Assembly (NCBI RefSeq): GCF_018446385.1
Contig: NC_056000.1
Coordinates: 74,906,688-74,970,687 of the forward strand
Direction: 5' to 3'
DNA: 64,000 nucleotides
Origin: Zingiber officinale
Lineage: Eukaryota; Streptophyta; Magnoliopsida; Zingiberales; Zingiberaceae
Shown here: one piece after another, positions 9,783-27,012 of the stretch
Position numbering within the stretch: the first letter of the stretch is position 1
How the letters are laid out: the number at the start of each line of letters is the position of its first letter
The notes under the pieces: model-generated
What the model was told of the DNA's origin: nothing
The model's input: the letters and a program-made list of their open reading frames with translations, nothing else
Databases searched by the model: none
Made by a program: the position numbers and the translations under genes

Positions 9783-11560
9783 ATGTAATTCCAAGATGGA
9801 CTTGGATTTGACACAAGGGTGGCTCCACCATACACTTTCACGAGTTTCGATTCTTGGAAATCAAGAATTGAAAATTTTATTATGATGGAGATAGAGCAAT
9901 GGTTTGCTCTAATGGAAGGCTTCGAGGCTCCAAGAAATTCAAAGGGCAAAGTTCTCAAGAGGAGCAAGTGGAGCAAAGAGCAAGTCCAAAGGTGCGAGGC
10001 CAATGATAAAGTGACCAAGCTCTTGGTAAATTTATTGCCAAGCACCATCCTTTGTAAAATTGGAGTATTTGAAGATGCAAAGGAATTATGGAGCAAATTG
10101 GCCAAGCTTCATGAAGAGATCCCCTCCACTGTACAAGAGCAAGAAGTATCCAGAGAGGGTGACTCTTTGGAGCAAGACCAAGAGGAGGGCTCCGAGGTTG
10201 AGAGATGCTCAACCTCCGAGGAAGAGGAAATCCAAGAAGTTTCATCCTCAAGGGAATGCAACGAAGGGAACAAGGAGGGAGCATACTCCTTGTTTCATAT
10301 TCAAGATGATGAAGCCTCCACCTCTAGGATTGAGGGGGAGCAATCCTTGGTGACACCGGATCAAGAAGAAGGAGAAGCTTCTACATCCGGGTCAAGAGAT
10401 GAAGAGATTGAAGAAGCTTCTACCTCCACGAGTCAAGAAAAATCAAATGGAGGAGAATCAAGATCGGATCAAGAGGAAGCTTCTATCTCCGGATCCAAAG
10501 GAAAAGATGCCACCCCTACAAGCAAAGGTATAAATATTTCAATTAAAAATAAAAATCATATTATATGCTTTGAGTGTAGGGAACATGGGCACTACAAGAG
10601 CAAGTGCCCTAAATTGGCCAAGAAGAAGGGCCAAGTGGCACAAAAGGGCAAGGCGAAGCCCAAGGAGATCATCCCCAACACAAAGAAGAGCAAGGAGCAT
10701 ATTATATGCTTCTCTTGCAATCAAAAGGGGCATTACCGAAGTCAATGCCCCAAGGGGAAGAAGATGGTCAAGGCTCAAGGAGGCATTCGTCAAGGGGGAG
10801 CCTCCAAGGTAAAGAAGAAGGTAACATTTATTGAGCCTACCCCTTTACATTATGGTAAAAAGCATGATAGTTCTAACTTATATCATTTTAATGCAATTTA
10901 CCATAAGAATAGAAAGCATGAGGGCTTTAAGGAAAAACATGTGGCCCTACATGCCAAAACTACCCAACCTAAGGTTAGGAAGGTAGATAGACACATGGGC
11001 GGGAACACTAAGGAAAATAGACACATGCCCAAGATCAAAAATGCTCATGGACCAAAACCTAAGGATTTAATGATAGAAAATCAAGTCTTGAGGTCAAGAC
11101 TTGACAAACTAGAAAAGACCCTAAAAAGGATGGAGAATATCCTTAAAGGGCAAAATGAGCAATACCTAGGGCTAGGTGCACAAAGGTCATCCAATGGCTA
11201 TAGAGGTTTGGGATACAAACCCAAAGCTAAAAGGATGTGCCTAGTTATCATAGGGTTCCATATAGCTATGGAACAAACCCTAAGTCTAGAGGTCAAGTCA
11301 AAGATATAAGGGAAGATATCCCTAGAAGTATCTTTGCAACCAAAGTGACTAAGACTTCTAAGAAGTCTAAGAAAGTCACTAACAAGGTCACAAGGGAGGC
11401 TATCCCTAGAGTTGACCTAGAAAATGTGACCAAGGCTTCTAAGAAGCCCAACAAGGTCACTAGGAAGGTATCTAGGGAAGTTATCCCTAGTGAGTACCTA
11501 GAGCATCCAAGGAGCACCAATAGGTGTTGGGTTCCTAGGAGCATCTTCTCTACCCCATAG
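9783..11560 (+). pseudogene. Gag-like protein of the gag-only element
   Basis: The frame from about 9789 to 11309 is open and encodes a copia-type gag: an N-terminal region (TSFDSWKSRIENFIMMEIEQ, ELWSKLAKLHEE) like the UBN2/DUF4219 group, a long Glu/Ser-rich middle, and two CCHC zinc knuckles (CFECREHGHYKSKCP near 10567 and CFSCNQKGHYRSQCP near 10708). The only in-frame ATG upstream (9783) is followed at once by TAA; a single C-to-T change of CAA would explain this. A frame change near 11237-11300 moves the C-terminus to another frame that continues to 11560. Gag binds RNA and forms the particle; this copy seems damaged at both ends, though most of it is open. Confidence 0.8.
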
Positions 11561-13715
11561 ATGGGTTAGAGAGTGTCAACTCCGATTAGAAGGGTAGTTA
11601 ACCCAACTTTGAGGAAATTGACACTCAAGGAGCATTTTCAAGGTTTTAGTTAACCTTTGAAAATGAAATGGACCTATTGATTACTCCTTGAAAGAGTAAA
11701 ATGTGTCTAATGGTGAAAAACTGATTTTATCTTAAAATGGCACAAATTGGGTTAGGCTTTGGCATTCTCTTGAAGCACTTTAGGGCAATCTAGGTTTAAG
11801 TTGTAAGTTTAGCTAAGACTTTAAGGATACTTAGATAGTTAATCTAGGTATATTTTATGTATGCTAAATCTTGCCATGATTGTTTGCCCATCATATGTCA
11901 TGACATCATGTCTAGTTTTGCATTCATGTTTTATTATGAAAAATCCAAAAATACCATGTCATGACATTCATACATCATGTAGTTATAGAATATTTTTCTT
12001 TTGAAAATTATTTTACTTTGATGTATGCCATAACATAATCATGCGTTAAATTTAATTCCTTGTAATTAAGGACAAATGGCATTTAACGACACTTATTGAC
12101 AAGTGACATCCTAGGTGGATGTCTAATATTTCTAAAATGCCTAGATAGATATGCATGATCCCTAGATTAGGGCAAAAACCAAAATCTACATCTCACAAAG
12201 ACTATAAGGTGACTTGTATGTGATTAGTGCACATTAGATACAAGTGAGATGTTAGGATGATGAACAAAGCTCAAGATGTTGATTTAGTGCATTCTTTTGA
12301 GTTTTAGGTTCATCAAAACACATAGTTATGTGTTTTCCCATCATTGGGAAAGCTAATGTACAAGTCATGTGCATTATGCCCAAGGAACATGATGGGATAT
12401 TGGTTTTGAAAATGTTTTAAAATGTTTTTGGAAAACCTTGGTGAAGGCTATCTTTTGATAGTAATCACCATTGAATAGTTAGACACAAACTTGAAGAAAA
12501 ACACTAAAGTTTTTGTAAGTTTTCAAGTTTGTGTCAATCTTTGAAAATATGATGTATTTTCATAGAAAGCTATTTTCCATGATTAAGTATGCCTAAATAA
12601 TGTCTACACGAAATTTCATGATTTTGGATTTTTGTAGAATTTTCTAGGGGTTTCGTTGACCGAAATGGAATTTCAGCAACTATCGAGCTCCGATCCATGG
12701 ATCGATTGAGTGCCTGAATCAATCCGTGGATCGATTCAGAAGGCAAGTCTCGCGAGCAGAAGCTCGCTGGATCGATCAGCCGATCGATCCAGGTAGTCTG
12801 AATCGATCAGTGGATCGATTCAGAAAGGTTCAATCGATTGGAACCCAACTCCAATCGATCCAAGTTGCTGATTTTGGCTGGGAAGGCTTGATTTCAGCAT
12901 CTTTGAACCTCTTTGAGTCTAGGTAACCATTCCAAACTCCTAAAATACATTTGTATACATACAAAGGGTGTTTTCATGTGAAAACAAGGATGGATTGGTT
13001 AAGGAAGGCTTTATTGAAGTTAAGGTTGAGGTTTGTTTCAAATTTTGAGTATTTGAACCTCAAAACTTCTACATTTGGGTTTCCTAAAGGTTTAGGGATT
13101 CCAAGTCATTGTTGGTGCAATGACAGAAGTCACCACCATGTCTTTAGGGGGAGGGACTCTTTAAAGACATGAAAAATTACTTTTCATGAACCTTGGAAGG
13201 TGGTTAACCTTCTGTAAAGAAAATGCTCATGTATGAGCTTTTGAACTTGAAATGGGGAGTGGATATCCTCATTATTTCAAGTGGGAACTCAAGTGGTTAG
13301 ATAATGCTCAAGGTTGGGTATTTGTCTACATTGAGGGAGAAGTTAAGGATAAATGAAGGGTATGAGACCTTCATTATCGTGTTGATCACAACGAGTGATG
13401 TTGTGAACAATGATGAGTAACTCTTCAGGGGGAGAGTCGTCAACAAATGGATTTGTTGATGTGTACCCAAAATTGGGGCATGGGTTGATGTGTGCCCAAA
13501 GATGGGTTGCTGTGTGCCACTAGGGGGAGAATGAAAGGACTTATGAATGGGTGTAAGTTAGGCTTTCATTACCTAGAGGGAGTGTGCCCTCGTAGGGGGA
13601 GAATGAAGAGCTTAATTTATATGTTCATTACCTAGTGGCATGAAGATTGAGGCTATAGGATTATCCTAACTTACATGTGGTATTGTAAGTGTTATTGTGG
13701 TATTGTCAAACATCA
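11561..13715 (+). mobile_element. Non-coding interior of the gag-only element
   Basis: No protease, integrase, RT or RNase H motif is visible on either strand. The region is A/T-rich at first, then has a GGATCGATC / GAATCGATC palindromic patch (12688-12860) like that in the LTRs, and several GGGGGAGA purine patches (about 13150, 13430, 13510, 13595). In autonomous copia elements this space would hold pol. Confidence 0.75.
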
Positions 13716-13728
13716 AAAAGGGGGAGAT
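13716..13728 (+). other. Polypurine tract of the gag-only element
   Basis: AAAAAGGGGGAGAT directly precedes the 3' LTR start, as needed for plus-strand priming. Confidence 0.85.
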
Positions 13729-15292
13729 TGTTGGTGCAACATCCCTCAGGTCAAGGTTGACCTGGGTGACCAAGCTGAGTCTTGGTTTGAGTTTAGATGT
13801 TTGACAATAAGAAATTGATTGAAGAAGAGTCAAGTAGGTCAAGGTTGACCGGATACTTGACAGGGAAGTCCTGGTGAGTGAAACCAGGTGAAAACCCTAG
13901 TGAGTGAAGCTAGGTGAAAGTCCTGGTGAGTGAAACCAGGTGAAAATCCTAGTGAGTGAAGCTAGGTGAAAGTCCTGGTGAGTGAAACCAGGTGAAAACC
14001 CTAGTGAGTGAAGCTAGGTGAAAGTCCTGGTGAGTGAAGCCAGGCAGAAGGAAAACCCTAGTGAGTGAAGCCAGGTGAAAGCCCTAGTGAGTGAAGCTAG
14101 GCAGATGGAAAACCCTAGTGAGTGAAGCTAGGTGAAAGTCCTGGTGAGTGAAGCCAGGCAAGGGAAAATCCAGATGGATCAAGGATGATCGGACATCTGG
14201 TGTTGGGAAGTCCAAGTAGGTCAAAGGATTGACTGGATACTTGGCACGAGGAAATACAGATAGGTCAAAGGGATTGACCAGACATCTGATGGAAGTCCAA
14301 GTAGGTCAAGGGAGTGACCAGATACTTGGCATGAATAGAAAAGTCTAAGTGGGTCAAAGGAATTGACCAGACACTTGGTGGAAAGTCCTAGCAGGTCAAA
14401 GGAGAGACCAGATGCTAGGCATGATGTACCAACAGGTCAAGGTTGACCGGATGTTGGTTTGAGAGGCTTGAAACTTGGTTTTGGGCAAAAACCAAGTGTT
14501 GGATCGATCAGTGGATCGATCCAGGAGCTGGATCGATCAGTGGATCGATCCAGGCTTCTCCTAAGCGAACAGAGAGCCTCTGGATCGATCCGTGGATCGA
14601 TCCAGATGTTCCAATCGATCAGTGGATCGATTGGGACGCGGCTGCTTCGCGCGATAAGCGCTGGATCGATCCGTGGATCGATCCAGGCGCTTTTCCAGAG
14701 CACAGAGGCGCTCTGGATCGATCCATGGATCGATCCAAAGCCTCCCCGATCGATTGGGAATATTCGAATCGATCGGGATCCGACCGTTGGCGTCGATAAA
14801 GGCCGCAGGCGTTCATTTCCTTCGGCATCTCTTCTCCGATTCACTCCAGATTTCTCGCCAGCTCCTCCACAGCACTCACAAAGCTCAGATCGCCAGTTCT
14901 TGAAGGATCTTGGAAGTTTTCCAAGTCAAGAGGCGGATCAAAGCCAAGAAGAGAAGCTAGGGTTAGGGTTTATACTCATTGTAAGCTTGTAAGCTTGTAT
15001 TTCTTGTATCCTTTCCCTCTCTTCTTGTATTGAGTCTTGTAGGGCTTCTCCGCCCTTGGTAGTTACCATAAAGGAGAGTTTTATTTAGTGGAGGGTGTGT
15101 GTGTTGGTGTGGATCCTTGGATTAGTCACCTCTTGTGAGGTGGATACCAAGTAAACCAACCGTGTTAGCGTTGTGTGATTGTTTCTTTGTATTTTCGCTG
15201 CACATCTTTGAAGGAACAAGCAACGCCGAGCAACGAACGAACGCGACGAGCTATTCACCCCCCCCCCCCTCTAGCTACTTTTGGTCCTAACA
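13729..15292 (+). repeat. 3' LTR of the gag-only element (1564 bp)
   Basis: Matches the 5' LTR from TGTTGGTGCAACATCC to TCCTAACA. It is 28 bp longer. Differences cluster in the first hairpin units, in the GGATCGATC block (14500-14790, which has an extra GAGCACAGAGGCG segment and altered repeat order) and in the C-run (longer here). One short hairpin unit near 14056 has unmatched arms (CCTAG with CCAGG). Confidence 0.92.
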
Positions 15293-15456
15293 CCAAGTAC
15301 CATATTTAGACACTTGGATCCCATTTCGAACTTTTCCAATGTTTTCTTGAGTCGCTCGACTTGACCTTTCAAATCGGAATTTTCTTCCTCAAGCTTTTTA
15401 ACTTGAGTTGAAGTTCCGATTTGAACTTGATTAGTCGAGTCACTTAAGTTAACTTG

Positions 15457-16645
15457 TTACTTAAGGAAATGGACCACCTTAAGCAAACATTTAACTACTT
15501 TAAGTAAATTAGACTTGGAATAAATTGTTACCATATTTGGATCTTCTAATCCGTTGCTTTCGTCGGATTCGATGTCGATCTCGGATTTGTACTCTTCGTC
15601 GGACTCGGACCCGGAATCTTCGTTTCTTGCCATAAATGCAAGATGGCTCGAGTCCTTCGTTTGCTCCGTGTCGGATTCGTCGAAAGAAGTTTCTTCCCAA
15701 GATGCTTGAAGAGCCTTCTTTCGTCTTGTTAATTTGGGTCTTCCTTTCTTTCCGATTTGGGCATTCATTTTTGAAATGGCCCTTCTTGTTGCATCCATAA
15801 CAGATCACTTCTGATTTATTTTGGATCTGGTTCGGTGGGGTCTTCTTGGTGCTTCTTCTAAACTTCTTAGTCAACAACCTTCGGACCATGTTGACTAATT
15901 CTTCTTCGTTCGTTGAGTCCGAGTCTGGTTCGTTTTCTGACTCGACCTTCGTTTTTGATTTTGTTTCCTTACTTGAACCTGCATACAACGCTACACCTTT
16001 CTCGACATGGATTGTGTTATACTATTTGTGTAATTCCAATTCACAAAATAACTCATCTAACTTAAGAATTGAAAGATCTTTGGAAACTTTGTATGCATCT
16101 ACAATCGATGCCCACAAAGCATTCCTCAGAAAGGCGTTCAAAGCGTACCTTATCGTGTCGCGGTTTTCCAGGTTGTGTCCGATTAGGTGGAGGCCGTTGA
16201 GTATGTCCTTTAGACGAGCATGTAGTTGTGAGGACGTCTCTCCAGGAAATATTTTTATATTAAATAAATTGCTTAAAAGTAAATCCCTTTTGTTTACCTT
16301 CGAGTCGTCGGTTGCTTCGTGTAGTTTGACTAGTGAGTCCCACAATTCTTTGGCGTTGTCGTAGGGACCGACTCGGTTTAACTCCTCCATTGTGAGCCCG
16401 CACTGAATGGTGTTGATTGCCTTGTAATTCAGTTGAGCCTTCTTGATCATTTGAGGAGTCCATTCTTCTGGTTCTAAAGTTGTTCCGTCTTTCGTCGGTA
16501 GAGTGTAACCTTTTAGGATTGTGAACCAGAGCTCGATGTCGGACTTCAAGTAGCACTTCATTCTATTTTTCCAATAACTAAAGTTTTCTCCTTTGAACAG
16601 TCTAGGCCTTACGGTGTTGTAACCTTCTTGATAAGAATTCGACAT
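15457..16645 (-). pseudogene. Copia gag of the host (interrupted) element
   Basis: From a start at 16645 the minus strand encodes a copia gag: the start region with RLFKGENFSYWKNRMKCYL and LWDSLVKLHEATDDSKVNKR (UBN2-like), then a CCHC zinc knuckle (CYGCNKKGHFKNECP). A single in-frame TAG at 16019-16021 breaks it, and a frame change near 15700-15720 moves the downstream part (KKALQASWEE, then acidic) to another frame. The frame continues as a coiled-coil-like part to 15293, where the gag-only element is inserted. Confidence 0.85.
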
Positions 16646-16811
16646 CCTTGCAAGATAAGAATTAAGAGAAAAATATTTCCAAGATTTTCGTCTTGGGATT
16701 AGTAGTGCTTGAGAAGAAAAATAAAATAAATAAAAAAATGCTTCTAAAAGAAAAGAGAAAAGTTTTAAAAAATTGCTTTGAAAATAGGTTAAGAAATTTC
16801 AGAGCTAACCT

Positions 16812-16823
16812 GCTTTGATACCA
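16812..16823 (-). other. Primer-binding site of the minus-strand copia
   Basis: On the minus strand TGGTATCAAAGC follows the LTR end by two bases and precedes gag, matching initiator Met-tRNA complementarity with one variant base. Confidence 0.75.
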
Positions 16824-16847
16824 ATTGATAGATCGAGTAGTGCGATA

Positions 16848-16869
16848 GAGGGGGGGGGGGGGGGGGGGG
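16848..16869 (+). repeat. Homopolymer G-run (about 22 bases)
   Basis: An almost pure run of G follows GATAGAG. It is a C-run in LTR orientation and sits at the same place as the C-runs in the other LTR family (9619, 15258, 60081). Run length may be affected by sequencing. Confidence 0.85.
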
Positions 16870-17309
16870 AATATCGCGTCTTTTAAAACTTTTCTTATCG
16901 TTTTTTTAACACTCAAAGTTAAGCAGCGGAAATTAGAAAAAGACACAATTCGGTTACTTCGTTCGGAGCCTAGCTCGATTCCTACTCGAAGGTCCGCGGT
17001 CCTTGACCGCACCGATGGGCAAAGCACTATAATCCTTCTTTCCGAAATCCTCGGAAAGAAGTGAATCGTACAATGGAGCAAGATAGTAACACCCTACTAT
17101 CTTGCTTAAATAAAATTACAAAGCAAGCTTTAATTAAATTATACCGACAATGAATTGCAGATGAAGCTTAGGTTGGCACTCCGGATAATGTTGCGTGCTG
17201 AGCTGACGAAGATGAGTAGCGTGAGCAGCTTGCAGAGTAGCACAAGAATTGATCAGAAGGTCCTTGTTTGCCTCTGTCTTCGAGCCTATTTTTATAGATG
17301 TACTGGAGG

Positions 17310-17735
17310 TTCGGTCGACTGATCCCACTGTTCGATCGACCGAACCCGCTCCCTTCCTTCCTGGCTTAAGTTCGAAGCTGGCTCGATCTTTCGCATTTAC
17401 TGGTCTTTAATGGTTCGGTCGACCGATCATTCCTTTCGGTCGACCGAACAGCTTCCTTCCCTGTTCATCGTGATTCTGCCGAGATCATCATTTAATGCTA
17501 AATAAATGCTGATTGAATCGGTCGACCGATCCCCAGGTTCGGTCGATCGATCAGCTTATTTCCTTTGCTGCTGATCGATGCTGATGATCTGTCCTATACT
17601 GAGTCACTATGATTCGGTCGATCGATCAGTCTTTGATCTAACTTTGACTCAGTTCTGATCTAATCTGATTTCTGTGCTGATTCTGCTTGGTTCGGTCGAC
17701 CGATCCTACTATTTGGTCGACCGATCAGCTCAGAT
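17310..17735 (-). repeat. TCGGTCGACCGA palindrome cluster in copia LTR
   Basis: Repeated pairs of the 12-base palindrome TCGGTCGACCGA and variants (TTCGATCGACCGAA, TCGGTCGATCGA) are spaced by short A/T-rich or C-rich linkers, forming larger inverted repeats such as GTTCGGTCGAC...GTCGACCGAAC. Confidence 0.8.
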
Positions 17736-18262
17736 ATGCAAAACAGTATTAGACAAAAAAATCTCCTGCAAAACAGATGTAAGAGCAATAATATAAAACA
17801 GAAATAATATGCAAGACAGTAGGACTGTCTTGATCTCAACTTTTGAAACCTTCCCGGTTTCTTCAGTTGGATCAGCGACCTAAGGTTATTCCCTTCGGGA
17901 ACCCGACCTCACTGTCGCTCCTCCAGTTATTTACCTCAACCTACCTGCCAAACTTAGATCCTCCAGATCTAGTTTGGACTTTTCACTCAGCCTTGATCGG
18001 CTCCCCAGGACTTTTCCTTTGATCTTTGATCCTCCAGACCTCTCGATCACACCGCCAAGCATCTGGTCCCTTCGACCCACTTGGACTTGCACCTGGGTTC
18101 CACGATCTGCTAGATTTCTCCTTCCTAGCCTCCAACTAGGTCTTTCTCGGTTGAGTAAACATCCTGCACACTCAGTCAACTTGTTAGATCACAACAAGAC
18201 TTAACTTGAACCTTTGACAATATCAAAACTTAGGTTTGAATCTAGTGCAACTTGCACCAACA

Positions 18263-18720
18263 ATTCTTTACATTGGAGGCGCAAGGGCGCCTCCAACTTC
18301 ATTGGAGGCACCTTCTCCTTGAGGCGCGAGGGCACCTCCAAGCCTCTTGGAGACACCTTTCAGTAGATATATCAGCCTCCAAGCTGATCTTCTTCACATG
18401 GGTGATGCTCCGGTCAACCGGAGTTAAGTTCACCCGAACCCAACTTCGACCTTCTCCTCGAGCAGGCTTCCTCCCTGGCTTCTTGTCCCTAGGATATGTC
18501 GTGTGCATCCTTCTTGTCCACCGATGTACTCTTCACAGCTTCTCGTCCCTCGGATGCACTAAGCCGTCAATTCGCTTCCTGTGTCATCCTTCTCATCCAC
18601 TACATCTTCCGCTCAACTTGTTGTGCTCCTAAGTTCCTGCACACTTAGACACAAAGCATCAAACACAAAAGATCTAACTTAACTCGATTGATTACATCAA
18701 AACTTACCTGGGATACTTAC
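18263..18720 (-). mobile_element. LTR fragment, same family as 5991-6560
   Basis: The first 160 bases match 6371-6530 nearly base for base. The rest (to about 18720) is the more upstream U3-like part on the minus strand. The copia LTR at 16826-18262 abuts it directly. Confidence 0.55.
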
Positions 18721-20067
18721 AGAAACAACTTTAGGGAATAGTATTATTCTAGATTTTGTGATATAATTTTTCTTAGCTAGTGTCATTGATCCAAAATTGA
18801 TAAAATATTATGCTAAAGCTCATTTGTACCGAGTTAGTAGGATGCTAAATTCCATGACTCACAATTTGGTTCAGCTGTCCAATTCCAAGTTCTATTTAGA
18901 AAAACTCAATCCACTGCGCTTGATTTTCTTTTGGTTTGTATAGGAGTTAGTAGAGAAGAATCATTAAAACTGATTTTATTTTAAAATAATAATAAAATAT
19001 GTTTTGAGTTATTATGAATAGCAAATAAATAATTACAAAATACCATAGAAGTCATTTTGGAGCTAAAATGTATAGAAAACTTATAAGAATATTATATTTG
19101 TTTTAATGATAAATATGATATCTGTTGCATTTATATTCTTGAACCTCTGGCAAACCAAACAACAGTATTAACAATCATACCTAATAAGAGTTTATAAACC
19201 AAATAAGAGCATTGGAATGATTAAACACATTCTCATTCCAGTCTACTCTATTAAATTCATTTTCATTCTTATTCTTATTCCTACACCCAAACCAAATGTC
19301 ACCTAATATATTTTCTAGTGTTTTATGATATTTTCTTGATTTATTTATAGTTTTTTGTTTTCTATTTTTAAAAGGTTAGTTTAAAACATCTTGAGCCAAC
19401 TTTCCAATTAACCCAACCATAATTTATAAAATCATGATCCTGGATCGTAGGATCGCACGATCCTACAATCCTACGATTTGAAAGCACAAACTGGTACTAG
19501 ATCGTGCATAATAGATTTTGTAGTAGAATCAAAGCAAGATTGGTAAGATCAAAACATAATCGATAGGATCAGAGCAAGATTCGTAGAAATTTTGAGTGAT
19601 CATAACTTTTAATTCAGGTTAAATCACATGACTTATAATATGTCAAATTGAAACTTATTTAAAGATCTATAGTTAGTTTTAAGGTTTTTTATTAATCGTC
19701 CAATTTTAGATCTAAAAAATATCATTTAAAGTCTTTTATGAGGCTTTGAAGATTTTTAGTCCTTTTTTATTATTTTTTCGTCTTTTGCAAAGTTAGAGTT
19801 AGGGTTTTGAGGTTATTTAAATATATGTTTAGTTGCTTTTTAGTAAGTTTTTTATCCATAATATTCTATCATTTATTTTTTTTCAAAATGATAAGCTTTT
19901 ATATGTTTATTGTCTGATATTTTACCGAATCAACGGGTCTTTAGAAGATTATTTCCTACATTTGTATTTGAATTAAAGAATTTAATTGCTTTCGCTACGT
20001 TAGTTATTTTGTTGGTCTTTAAATTGGGTCATTTTGTAAAATAAAAGAACATTCTTGAGGTTGAATG

Positions 20068-20122
<55 letters not shown>

Positions 20123-20930
20123 GTGTTAATATACATTTTATACTTTTTCATCTTATAATATAAAAATAAAAATATTATTGAATGCTATTGCATTAGAATA
20201 CAAGTTAAATTACTATTTAATTTAAATTTGTATAGATAATATAATTTGAGGTATTGAATGTCAACGATTGCACATATGTAAAATTATTAATCTATTTATA
20301 TGTTAATAATTTTTTAAAAATATTTTTTCTAATTATTAATTATGTAACATACAATTTTAAGAGTTTTTAGTAGGATAATATGATTCTACGATCTGATCCG
20401 ATCCGATCTTGACTGATTTAATTTTGATCTTGAATCGATTTTATATAGGATAACAATTCTACAAACTATGAACTCAACTTCTCAATTGACCTTCAAACGA
20501 TTGAATCCTTGATTATGATTTCAAACACATGTTTTTTTTTTAAGTTGGCATCAAGTATTCAACTTATATCGACTACTATTGGGATTGATCGATCTAACCC
20601 TATGCAAATTTTCCATCAGCCATTGGGATAAATCAGAAAGTACTCGTAGTTGACGACCCATCAATTAAATATTCTTAGATCAATCACTCATTAAGAGAAA
20701 TTCTCTACTAATCTATTGAAATTGAGACTCAATTCTTAATTCTTAGATGTCTAGAAAATTAAAAAAATATTCTACCACTGCACCATTTTCCGGACTAAAA
20801 CAAATATTTTTTATCAGTAGACATCTAGTAAAAAGTCTACATAAAATCTAAAACTATAATTCACTCGTAATCTCTCGTCTCATACGTTAAAAGTCCTTAC
20901 CTCCGAATCTGCATTGTTGAGATCACGAGT
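18721..20930. other. Intergenic region, no gene seen
   Basis: A/T-rich, many short stops, no long frame. It holds a patch of related GATCCTAYGATC / GGATCGTAGGATCG words near 19435-19570, a related patch near 20385, and a TAA/ATT microsatellite at 20069-20122. It separates the retrotransposon nest from the E2 gene. Confidence 0.6.
20069..20122. repeat. (TAA)n-(ATT)n microsatellite
   Basis: A run of TAA repeats turns directly into ATT repeats, so the tract can fold on itself. Confidence 0.9.
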
Positions 20931-21245
20931 CAATAATGAAGAAGTTGACAACAAAGATGAGAATAGGCATTTTGTTTCATTTCATTTGCCCATGTAAACA
21001 GAGTCAATAGATGCTTTCCCCTCTCCTCTCCTCTCCTCCATTGCGTCTGTCTGTCTCCTCTGCTTTCCGCGTTTGTAAACACAGAGCCATAAAGGGGTTT
21101 TTTTTTATTTTCTCCTTTTCCAAGTGGTTCCCTTTCTGCGATCATTCTCCTTCTGCTGGGCAGGAAGATACGAAGAGATTGGGAGAGTGGAGCATAAGAA
21201 AGGGAAGGGAATTTCAGAAATTTGGTGAGGAGCGACGGGGAGTCG
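20931..21245 (+). promoter_or_regulatory. Promoter / 5' UTR region of the E2 gene
   Basis: The region just before the start codon has a CT-rich stretch (TCCCCTCTCCTCTCCTCTCC type, about 21015-21037), common in plant core promoters and leaders, and then a purine-rich leader. I see no clear TATA box. The transcription start cannot be fixed from sequence alone. Confidence 0.45.

Positions 21246-27012
<5,767 letters not shown>

Larger units (their letters stand above)
8113..15292 (+). mobile_element. Complete gag-only copia-like retrotransposon (TR-GAG type), 7.18 kb
   Basis: Two near-identical LTRs (8113-9648 and 13729-15292), each starting TGTTGGTGCAACATCC and ending TCCTAACA, flank a 4.08-kb interior. 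A perfect 5-bp target duplication CCAAG lies outside both ends (8108-8112 and 15293-15297). The interior has a primer-binding site (TGGTATCAGAGC), one gag-like reading frame with two CCHC zinc knuckles, and a purine tract before the 3' LTR. There is no protease, integrase, RT or RNase H trace, so it would depend on another element for replication. High LTR similarity and the intact duplication point to recent insertion. It sits inside the gag region of an opposite-strand copia element. Confidence 0.92.
16826..18262 (-). repeat. 5' LTR of the minus-strand copia (1437 bp)
   Basis: Read on the minus strand it starts TGTTGGTGCAAGTTGC at 18262 and ends in CTATCA at 16826, next to the primer-binding site. 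Like the gag-only LTR it has palindromes (TTCGGTCGACCGA type, 17310-17735) and a C-run near its end (G-run on the plus strand, 16848-16869). The matching 3' LTR is not in the window. Confidence 0.82.

Noticed and set aside
15846..16364. 172-codon plus-strand frame
   Set aside because: Shadow of the minus-strand copia gag in the same place.
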